This document shows positions 8,189-14,138 of a DNA stretch of 15,659 bases, piece after piece. The first letter of the stretch is position 1; the number at the start of each line of letters is the position of its first letter. The position numbers and the translations under genes are program-made. The notes beneath the pieces are model-generated. The model was not told the DNA's origin, did no database searches, and was given only the letters and a program-made list of their open reading frames with translations. Origin of the DNA: Thermoplasmata archaeon (lineage in GTDB: Archaea > Thermoplasmatota > Thermoplasmata > GCA-020350865); NCBI GenBank assembly GCA_020351895.1, contig CP070672.1, positions 1,960,358-1,976,016 of the forward strand. The letters run 5' to 3'.

Positions 8189-8421
8189 TACTATCAACCT
8201 GATGGTTCTTCTTATGAAACTGAAAAATAATGCATTATCAGTATAAGTACTTTGCCCTTTATTTATCAAAATGAAACTTTATTTCACCATAAAAATTGAA
8301 CAGATGAATTGGATTTAATACAGAGAGAGATAAGATGTAATTCCCCTTTTCTTAATTGGGGATTCAACACAATTTTCTGGATAATATTAAACGAGCACAC
8401 TTAATCTGATTCAGAAAGAAA
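8189..8421. other. Intergenic spacer between xseB and the XPB gene
   Basis: This 233-nt AT-rich gap separates two minus-strand gene pairs. It contains the putative XPB TATA element and a weak hairpin (TCCCC near 8342 pairing with GGGGA near 8358, loop of about 11 nt). No T-run follows that hairpin on the minus strand, so I see no clear terminator. No gene is visible. Confidence 0.5.
8241..8250 (-). promoter_or_regulatory. Putative TATA box for the XPB operon
   Basis: GTACTTATAC on the minus strand would start transcription near 8217, about 29 nt before ATG 8188. It lies inside the longer TTG reading frame, which further favours the shorter start. Low certainty, based on position and composition only. 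Confidence 0.3.
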
Positions 8422-8646
8422 TCAGTCACCAGTCATGGGTTCCGTAAGAATTTCGCCGTTTTTCTCGACGAGTTTCTCCACCTTTTGTTTTGTCTCTGCA
8501 AGCTTCTTGTTACACAGCCTTGATAACCTGATCCCCTCTTCGAATTTCTTCAAAGACTCATCCAATGACAATTGTCCTGTTTCAAGGCTGTTTACTATCT
8601 CTTCAAGTCGTTTTAATGCTTCCTCAAACGATATTTCTTCTTCCAT
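8422..8646 (-). CDS. xseB: Exodeoxyribonuclease VII small subunit
   Basis: A 74-residue, almost wholly helical, highly charged protein, close to the ~80-residue length of bacterial XseB. Near the N-terminus FEEALKRLEEIVNSLETGQL is the family's hallmark, followed by SLDESLKKFEEGIRLSRLC and a C-terminal coiled-coil half. Several XseB chains wrap the coiled-coil region of one XseA chain to make exonuclease VII, which degrades single-stranded DNA from both ends into short oligonucleotides. ATG 8646 has GGAGGC 5 nt upstream. It lies 87 nt downstream of xseA in the same direction, so the two subunits are almost certainly expressed together. Family assignment is very secure. Confidence 0.95.
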   Translation of the reverse strand: MEEEISFEEALKRLEEIVNSLETGQLSLDESLKKFEEGIRLSRLCNKKLAETKQKVEKLVEKNGEILTEPMTGD

Positions 8647-8651
8647 TTTTT

Positions 8652-8657
8652 GCCTCC
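8652..8657 (-). promoter_or_regulatory. Ribosome binding site of xseB
   Basis: GGAGGC on the minus strand, 5 nt before ATG 8646. It confirms the start of this very short gene. Confidence 0.7.
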
Positions 8658-8733
8658 ATATTCATTTTTTCTAACAATTATTCCTCCTTACGTTCCCCAT
8701 ATTCCACCTAAGCCTCCTTCTTGTTTTTCAATC

Positions 8734-10005
8734 TCATATCCCCTCCTCATTTTCTTTAATATCAGGGGGTTTAACCATTTTTTCTTTATCATTCTTTTTG
8801 ACATAATCTACTGTGCATTTTAGCTCACCATCTTGTAATATTACCTTCAACTTATCATTCATTTTTACTTTTTTAACTGAATCCAGGGTTGTCTCTTCAG
8901 GTAATCGTTGGGTTATGCTGTATCCTCTTTTTAGAGTGGCAAGAGGACTTACGGCATCAAGCATTTCTGCTAGGGAGTTGAGCCTACCATTAATCAGTTC
9001 CAGGTTGTGTTCCATTCGCATAAGGAGTTTTAAGATGAGATCATCTGTGCGTTGTTGATACTGAATGACCCTATCAATGAGCAACCCGGGTCTTAACGCC
9101 TTTCTTATCCCTTCCAATTGCTTCTCATGCATCATGGACATTGCACTTAGGTTCTGTAAAAGTGCATCCTTCAACCCTTCAATTTGCCTTATGACCTCTC
9201 TCTTATCTGGCACAACAAGCTCTGCTGCAGCAGATGGAGTTGGGGCCCTTAAATCGGCAACGAAATCCGATATTGTGAAGTCTGTTTCATGTCCCACTGC
9301 AGATACTATGGGCACCTGAGAATTAAAGATCGCCCTGGCCACGATTTCCTCGTTAAAAGGCCAAAGATCCTCTATTGAACCCCCACCTCTGCCAACTATG
9401 GCCACATCTACATCTTCAAATTTATTGATAAGTTGAATCGAATTTACTATGTCCTCTTTCGCGTTCTCTCCCTGAACCAAGGTCGGAACTACTAAGACCT
9501 CTGTTGCTGGAAATCTTCGTTTCATTATGTTTATTATGTCCTGAATCGCTGCTCCCGTGGGGGAGGTGATGATACTAACCCTCTTTGGGAACCGTGGTAT
9601 CGGTTTCTTGAATTCGACATTAAAAAGCCCCTCTTTAGCCAGCTTTTCCTTCAGCTGGAGGAACCTAAGATAAAGCTCCCCAATACCCTTGGGCTGCACT
9701 TCAGATACCACGAAATTGTATCTTCCAGAAGGAATGTACAGGTCTATGCTGCCTCTTGCTATGATCTTCATTCCTTCCTCTAACTTGAATTTCAGGGCTT
9801 CATTTGCCCATCTGAACATTGCACATGGAAGTTGCGAGTTCTCGTCCTTTAATGTAAAATAGAAATGGCCGGATGTATGATGAACAAAATTGGAAACTTC
9901 ACCCTTAACCCAAATATCCACAAGGGAAGTATCAGATGTCAATTTATTTTTTATATACAGGGTTAATTCCTTGACCTCGAAGATCCGGAAACTTGATTCT
10001 GGCAA
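8734..10005 (-). CDS. xseA: Exodeoxyribonuclease VII large subunit
   Basis: The 423-residue catalytic subunit of exonuclease VII. The N-terminal OB-fold (about 1-100) shows IWVKGEVSNFVHHTSGHFYF, which binds single-stranded DNA. The catalytic domain begins with PKRVSIITSPTGAAIQDI and contains the metal-site motifs GRGGGSIEDLWPFNEE (205-220) and SAVGHETDFTISDFVAD (235-251). A long helical coiled-coil region that binds XseB follows at ~265-350. The C-terminal SPLATLKRGYS (353-363) is the usual closing motif. All catalytic features look intact. The start is TTG 10005: no ATG or GTG in this frame precedes it before a stop, and AGGTG lies 5 nt upstream. It heads the xseA-xseB pair and is divergent from the GTPase gene. 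Exonuclease VII is typically bacterial, so its presence here suggests transfer if the genome is archaeal. Confidence 0.95.
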   Translation of the reverse strand: MPESSFRIFEVKELTLYIKNKLTSDTSLVDIWVKGEVSNFVHHTSGHFYFTLKDENSQLPCAMFRWANEALKFKLEEGMKIIARGSIDLYIPSGRYNFVVSEVQPKGIGELYLRFLQLKEKLAKEGLFNVEFKKPIPRFPKRVSIITSPTGAAIQDIINIMKRRFPATEVLVVPTLVQGENAKEDIVNSIQLINKFEDVDVAIVGRGGGSIEDLWPFNEEIVARAIFNSQVPIVSAVGHETDFTISDFVADLRAPTPSAAAELVVPDKREVIRQIEGLKDALLQNLSAMSMMHEKQLEGIRKALRPGLLIDRVIQYQQRTDDLILKLLMRMEHNLELINGRLNSLAEMLDAVSPLATLKRGYSITQRLPEETTLDSVKKVKMNDKLKVILQDGELKCTVDYVKKNDKEKMVKPPDIKENEEGI

Positions 10006-10227
10006 GCAGGCACCTATCTCTTGTCATCGAAGTAGAAGGTATTAAAAATTAATGTTAGGGGTGAGTGAATGTATATTTTCGTTCAAATATCTGTTTTATG
10101 TGAGTAATATTCCCGGGAAAATAAATGTATATCACCACGAATTTATGTGATGATGGTGAAAATAATATTATATAATAGGATAACATATATGGGCTCGCTG
10201 AGAAGATAGCTGAAATGAGTCCTCGGC
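10006..10227. promoter_or_regulatory. Divergent promoter region between xseA and the GTPase gene
   Basis: Both neighbouring genes read away from this 222-nt AT-rich gap. For xseA, a TATA-like TTTTTAATAC (minus strand, about 10039-10048) would start transcription near 10018. For the GTPase, TTATATAAT (10168-10176) would start it near 10200. Between them lie a perfect palindrome TTCCCGGGAA (10110-10119) and a spaced inverted repeat TCACCA (10132-10137) / TGGTGA (10154-10159), both of which could bind a dimeric regulator. The repeats are seen directly; promoter and operator roles are inferred. Confidence 0.45.
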
Positions 10228-11121
10228 GTGCAGAAGGAATACAAAAGAGGTGAGCACATAGGGGAATTGGTCAAAAAGAAGGTCGTATTACTGGGCGACA
10301 GCGCGGTGGGAAAGACCAGTTTGATTAGGCGTTATGTCATAGATGAGTTTCACGACCATTACATCGAGACCATAGGGACCAAGGTATCCAGAAAGGATCT
10401 AGAAATTGAAATCGATGGAAAGGAGTTCTCATTGAGTATGCAGATCTGGGATGTTTTGGGTCAGAAGGCCTATAGTGCCGTTCAATCCAAAGCACTGGTC
10501 GGAATGAACGGTGCCTTATTGGTTGCAGATATCACAAGAAAAGAAACCCTTGATAACATTGAGAGCTACTGGATACCCACATTGAAAAAGGTGGTTACAG
10601 ATGCCCATTTGATATTTTTGGCAAATAAAGAGGATTTAAAAGATACCAAACAGTTCAACTTGGATGAATTGATCCAGATTTCCTCGAAATACACCACTTC
10701 GGATGAGCATGGTTACTTTTTGACGAGTGCAAAAACCGGCGAGAATGTGGAGGAGGCCTTCTTTGCCATAGCTAGGATGATGCTTTCGTCTCAGGTACTT
10801 GAGGATCCAACTAAAGAGATTTTCGAGGAACTCATGGCTGAGAGCGTTTTAATGGAAAGGGACAAGACATCCATAATAGGAGTGACAGATACCATCATAA
10901 CCGATTTTTGTTCCGATTACGAGGACAAGGAAAAGGGAATGAAGGTCTTACAAGATCAATTCGTGAAGGCGGGAGTGGAAATATCCAAACCCACAAAGCA
11001 GGGTATGATCAGGGCCATAGAATATCTTGCTGAAGAAGAATTAAAATTCATGGACGAGGCCGCAGTAAACCAGAGGAAGGAGAAATGGCTGCGGATGGTA
11101 AGGGGAGTAAAAGAGGATTAG
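10228..11121 (+). CDS. Rab/Ras-like small GTPase with unrecognised C-terminal extension
   Basis: The first ~190 residues are a complete Ras-fold GTPase. Visible are G1 GDSAVGKT (23-30), switch I with T48 in YIETIGTK, G3 WDVLGQ (74-79, catalytic Gln kept but DVLGQ instead of DTAGQ), G4 NKED (133-136) and G5 TSAK (166-169). About 105 further residues follow, mostly charged helices ending VRGVKED, that I cannot assign. There is no C-terminal Cys for prenylation and no TM segment, so it is probably cytosolic. Rab-like GTPases are known in several archaea but their partners mostly are not. The start is uncertain: GTG 10228 has no ribosome site, whereas TTG 10267 (giving VKKKVVLLGDS, a typical GTPase beginning) has GAGGTGA 13 nt upstream. 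It appears to be a single-gene unit ended by T-runs. The regulatory role is unknown. Confidence 0.9.
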   Translation: MQKEYKRGEHIGELVKKKVVLLGDSAVGKTSLIRRYVIDEFHDHYIETIGTKVSRKDLEIEIDGKEFSLSMQIWDVLGQKAYSAVQSKALVGMNGALLVADITRKETLDNIESYWIPTLKKVVTDAHLIFLANKEDLKDTKQFNLDELIQISSKYTTSDEHGYFLTSAKTGENVEEAFFAIARMMLSSQVLEDPTKEIFEELMAESVLMERDKTSIIGVTDTIITDFCSDYEDKEKGMKVLQDQFVKAGVEISKPTKQGMIRAIEYLAEEELKFMDEAAVNQRKEKWLRMVRGVKED

Positions 11122-11127
11122 ATAGGA

Positions 11128-11152
11128 TTTTTTTTAATTACGATCTTTTTTT
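11128..11152 (+). terminator. T-run terminator after the GTPase gene
   Basis: Runs of eight T (11128-11135) and seven T (11146-11152) begin 7 nt after the stop codon without an obvious hairpin, as expected for an archaeal terminator. Confidence 0.6.
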
Positions 11153-11204
11153 CGTGCAATTTTTCAATGAATACAAATCTCTATCGTTTTATTTTCCGTT
11201 CCTC

Positions 11205-11657
11205 TTACCTAACCAAAAATCCGCTGGTAGCCTTGATTTCTTCCTCTAGATTTTCTTTGATATTAAGCCTCCTCTCCATCAACCTTTTTTTGAATGTAAA
11301 GGCCCAGAATCTCAGCTCCTTTTCATCGAATTCCTTTGTGAGAGCCGAATGGAGTATTGCCAGGAAAATAGGATTTTCCAGCATGTACTCGATTTCCCCC
11401 AGTTCTTTGTTGTGTTTTAAAAATTTCTCAGGGCTCTGAAGGTAGGTGGTGGTGTAGAAGTTTTTGTACCTCTCTTTCATATCCTTTTTCAGATCGTTTA
11501 TAGCGAGGTCCATTTTCGCCTGAAATTCGTGCACCTTTTCGGTGAGTTCCATGAAATCCCAGAAATGGATGTACTTCTGCTCTGGCTTGGCGATGTCCTT
11601 TACCGAGATTATCTCAATCTCGCTGTATTCCTCTAAAATCGATTGCTTTGTCCTCAT
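11205..11657 (-). CDS. Hypothetical helical cytoplasmic protein
   Basis: I recognise no family. The 150-residue product is charged, predicted almost all-helical, without Cys, signal peptide or membrane segment. It contains aromatic-rich stretches (KYIHFWDFMELTEKVHEFQ; LRFWAFTFKKRLMERRL) and a middle segment NNxS-free and Lys/Glu-rich that could form a coiled coil. ATG 11657 has no purine-rich site upstream (CACCTTCCT precedes it), and TATA-like ATTC-ATATT about 26-30 nt before the ATG would fit a leaderless transcript; this is weak. The gene is convergent with the GTPase gene 83 nt away and stands between it and a decayed insertion element. Consistent codon usage over 150 codons and the absence of a better frame make it probably real. 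No function can be proposed. Confidence 0.65.
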   Translation of the reverse strand: MRTKQSILEEYSEIEIISVKDIAKPEQKYIHFWDFMELTEKVHEFQAKMDLAINDLKKDMKERYKNFYTTTYLQSPEKFLKHNKELGEIEYMLENPIFLAILHSALTKEFDEKELRFWAFTFKKRLMERRLNIKENLEEEIKATSGFLVR

Positions 11658-11748
11658 AGGAAGGTGATAGTCTTAGGACAATATGAATCTAACCTAGGGG
11701 GATTGATAAAAGTACTTCTAATGGTATTTGTTGGCTTCTCGTATTGAT

Positions 11749-13116
11749 TAGTACTTCCGCATGTGTTTTAATATTTTCAATCAAAAAAATATAGTGCCAG
11801 TTGCGTAATTCCTCCTTTAATATTATCGGCCATAGGCCGAGGAGGGAATGGGATGCAACAGGCAATAAGAGGTATAGAAAAACGGTTTAATAGACATTTT
11901 GAAAGGATTGTAGGGAAAGGTATTGTGACAGAAGGCAATTATAATGTAAGATACCCCTCCAGAGAGATATTATGAGTGTTAGTGTTCACAGCGGTATTAT
12001 AGACATTTGTTGAAAGTGCAGTATCTCGATTGAGAGATGTCCGGCATAAGACGGTTCCCGATGCGGATACGATTTTTCGGAGATTGAAAGAAAAGAGAGA
12101 GGAGTCGCTTAACGCTCTCCTCTCAATCCATAGAGAGATTATTGGCGATGTGAAACGAAAGAGATGGTTTCGAAAATAGGTCACAGCGGCTATCGACTTT
12201 TAGGATAGGGAATACTATGGCAAACAGTGAGATATAAATTGCTCGACACGTAAAGAAAAGAACGGAACAAGGTACTTTCATTGGGTTGCTACATTGGCGG
12301 TAGTAAAAGATGGTAAGAAGTTGGAAATGGCCACGATCCCAGTATCTCTCTTTGCTTCAAAGGCAAAGATTGTAGAAACTCTACTAAGGGAAGCTAAGAG
12401 AAGTATATCAAAATCCGTTTCGTTCTTCTAGGCCGGGGATTTAACTCTCTTGGCATAATTCGTGCTATTGAAGAGCTGGGCCTTAATTACATCATGTCTA
12501 TGACTAGGAACAATCAAGTTAGAAGGGAGGTAGATTGCACTTTGGGGTTATATTACAAAGTAGTCAGAGATTATCAATTTAGACTCCGACAAAAAATCAC
12601 CGTTAATCTACTGGTAGTAGATTCAGAGTTCTTAAGAAAAAAAACACAGGATTATTACCTCACATACATCATTAATATTCGAGTAGGAAATTCTAAAGGT
12701 TCTGTTTCGACTATAGCTCAATATTTCGAAGCACGATGGGGAATAGAAACTGGCTATCGTGGAAAAAAGTGGGAATTCTGAACTAAAACATGCTCAAAAT
12801 CTGTAATTGTAAGGTTCTTCCTCATCCTACTACCAATCATCCTTTTCAATATCTGGACTTTACTTAGATTCGATTGTCAAGACAATTACAAGGATGGTAG
12901 ACCTGTTTACATTCTTAGAGAAATCTATATCCAGGTGACCATAAGAAACACTGACTAAATTTAAGCTTGTTGCGCCCCTCTCGAATCTCTTATAGCCTGG
13001 AGATGATATTGGTGTACTCACACTCATTTATAGAACCAGTGAAGCTTATCTACATAATAAAGTAAAATACAAATTCTTGTCGAAATAGGAGCTAAGGAAT
13101 AATTATGGAAGTACTA
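11749..13116. mobile_element. Possible extent of the insertion sequence remnant
   Basis: TAGTACTTCC (11749-11758) recurs as its reverse complement GGAAGTACTA (13107-13116), framing the transposase remnant. The 10-bp match does not extend inward, no target duplication is obvious, and the flanks are AT-rich. These may be degraded terminal inverted repeats or chance. The transposase remnant itself is certain; these ends are tentative. Confidence 0.3.
11853..12958 (+). pseudogene. Decayed IS4-like DDE transposase
   Basis: Reading from ATG 11853 (GGAGGG 6 nt upstream) gives a transposase-like protein broken by at least five in-frame stops (TGA/TAG, first near 11970). One single-base frameshift lies near 12405-12420, and another TGA is at 12779. 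The reconstructed product is about 368 residues. The first Asp motif remains as AID followed by DREYYGK, as in IS4-type enzymes. KNGTRYFHWVATLAVVKDGK and the block ending KIVETLLREA follow. The second catalytic site reads VLLGRGFNSLGIIRAIEELG, where the family has LDRGF, so the Asp is now Gly. The final region FEARWGIETGYRGKK fits the R-x3-E-x6-K part of the IS4 signature. The C-terminal SVIVRFFLILLPIILFNIW is typical. The element is immobile. An open stretch at 12494-12781 is a fragment of it, not a separate gene. Confidence 0.85.
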
Positions 13117-13198
13117 CAATTATAGAAAGATTTATAAGGACTTAGTCAATTTTAGTTTTATCTCCTCTCAGGAAGAAGAGTATCGGGATCATTTAGCT
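12959..13198. other. Non-coding spacer downstream of the transposase remnant
   Basis: AT-rich sequence with scattered stop codons in all frames and no recognisable gene. It may include the eroded right end of the insertion element (GGAAGTACTA at 13107) and an unassigned TATA-like TTTATAAGG near 13131. Confidence 0.5.
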
Positions 13199-13206
13199 GT
13201 ATAAAA
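13199..13206 (+). promoter_or_regulatory. TATA box of the small secreted protein gene
   Basis: GTATAAAA would start transcription near 13228-13232, giving a leader of about 55 nt. The leader contains CCCC-GAGGT-GGGG (about 13233-13247), a possible small hairpin upstream of the ribosome binding site. Confidence 0.5.
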
Positions 13207-13271
13207 ACTCCCATTCTTGAAAGGAATAAGGCCCCGAGGTGGGGGACTCTAAATATACCAATAAGGACATG

Positions 13272-13280
13272 GGAGGTGAT
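13272..13280 (+). promoter_or_regulatory. Strong Shine-Dalgarno site deciding a GTG start
   Basis: GGAGGTGAT is a full complement to the 3' end of 16S rRNA and lies 4 nt before GTG 13285. The upstream in-frame GTG (13276) is part of this site and so is not the start. Confidence 0.8.
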
Positions 13281-13284
13281 AAAA

Positions 13285-13812
13285 GTGAGGAAGATATCAC
13301 AGGTAATCTTTTCGGTGTTTACAGTGATTATATTCTTACTGTCGACAAGTGTAAGTGTAACAGCAGGCGATGAAATTGACCTTGGAGATTTGATAACAGA
13401 GGCCTACGATGGGGAAGATTGCGTGGCGGAATTTGACCCAGATCAACAGCTTACCCAAACAGGTCCAGATACCTACACACTTTCCTTAGAAGTCCCCGAG
13501 GATGGAAATATACATTTTTGGATCGGGTGTTATTGGTACGACTATCACCCACCACCTCCAGGAGACTACACAGGCTATCACGAATATAGCCTAAAGGGGT
13601 TCCCTCTTCCGGATGTGGGCCCAGGTTACCTGGATGTATATACTAAAGCGGGTGACACAGGCTATGATAATATTGGTATCACATATCTAGATTTAAGAAA
13701 TAAACCAGAGCTAATATATACTATAACTATTTATATCTATGGCTATGCAAAAGATCTCGATGGTGATTCCGATGAATGCGACCCAACTGTAACAGTCACC
13801 CTTATTTATTAG
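13285..13812 (+). CDS. Small secreted protein of unknown function
   Basis: A 175-residue protein with a clear signal peptide: a positively charged start (VRK), a hydrophobic core (VIFSVFTVIIFLLSTSVSV) and a likely cleavage after TAG, before DEIDLGDL. The mature ~147 residues are acidic, rich in Asp, Gly, Pro and Tyr, with alternating hydrophobic residues suggesting a beta-sandwich, and contain PPPPGDYTGY and a closing CDPTVTVTLIY strand. Three Cys residues are present (in DCVAEF, GCYW and ECDP), so one disulphide is possible. I recognise no family. Start GTG 13285 is fixed by the GGAGGTGAT site. The gene has its own TATA box and T-run terminator, so it is probably monocistronic and, judging by the near-perfect ribosome site, well translated. 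It lies between an IS remnant and a surface propeller protein gene, which suggests an envelope or extracellular role. Confidence 0.85.
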   Translation: MRKISQVIFSVFTVIIFLLSTSVSVTAGDEIDLGDLITEAYDGEDCVAEFDPDQQLTQTGPDTYTLSLEVPEDGNIHFWIGCYWYDYHPPPPGDYTGYHEYSLKGFPLPDVGPGYLDVYTKAGDTGYDNIGITYLDLRNKPELIYTITIYIYGYAKDLDGDSDECDPTVTVTLIY

Positions 13813-13823
13813 TCCAAAATATC

Positions 13824-13837
13824 TTTTTTATTTTTTT
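13824..13837 (+). terminator. T-run terminator after the small secreted protein gene
   Basis: Six T (13824-13829) and seven T (13831-13837), separated by one A, begin 12 nt after the stop codon; no hairpin is visible. Confidence 0.6.
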
Positions 13838-14138
13838 ATAATTGAAAAGATACATTTATAAATATCACTTGAAAAGTAGGGAGTTTTTAGACTCAAAATA
13901 GGATTTGGCCATATTATTTAATTATCAATTCTATATCTCAAATTAATATGCATATAAATTTAAGTAAAAACGTCGAGTTTAAAAATATATGATAAGCTGA
14001 TATAAGCTTAAATTGTAGAGTTAAAGTACATAACTTAAAAATGTCATATCAACGGTTTAATAATGCCATTTCCAGGGATGCACCAATTAAAAAAAGTAGG
14101 GGATTGTCAATAGAAATTAAAGATATAATTCCTTATTA
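13838..14138. other. AT-rich spacer between two convergent surface-protein genes
   Basis: About 300 nt of strongly AT-rich sequence with no credible gene. It holds TATA-like strings (for example TTTATAAATATC near 13856), two copies of ATAAGCT near 13990-14010, and an A7 run (14089-14095). A short open frame at 14041-14226 overlaps the end of the propeller gene and has no ribosome site. Confidence 0.6.
14089..14095 (-). terminator. Possible T-run terminator of the SBBP protein gene
   Basis: The A7 run on the plus strand is T7 on the minus strand, 44 nt beyond the stop of the propeller gene. It stands in AT-rich sequence, so the call is weak. Confidence 0.35.

Noticed and set aside
8339..8366. 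Hairpin between xseB and the XPB gene as a terminator
   Set aside because: Only five base pairs before a mismatch, a long loop, and no T-run on the minus strand.
11167..11439. Plus-strand 90-codon frame overlapping the hypothetical gene at 11205-11657
   Set aside because: Ser/Phe/Leu-rich antisense shadow. The minus-strand frame has a normal charged-protein composition.
11939..12184. Minus-strand 81-codon frame in the transposase remnant
   Set aside because: The plus strand here reads as transposase when stops are ignored, so this frame is accidental.
12494..12781. Plus-strand 95-codon frame as a separate gene
   Set aside because: It is the C-terminal piece of the broken transposase, beginning at an internal Met.
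11853..12781. TAG or TGA recoding (pyrrolysine or selenocysteine) in the transposase
   Set aside because: Both TAG and TGA interrupt it and both serve as ordinary stops of intact genes in the window. A frameshift and loss of a catalytic Asp also show simple decay.
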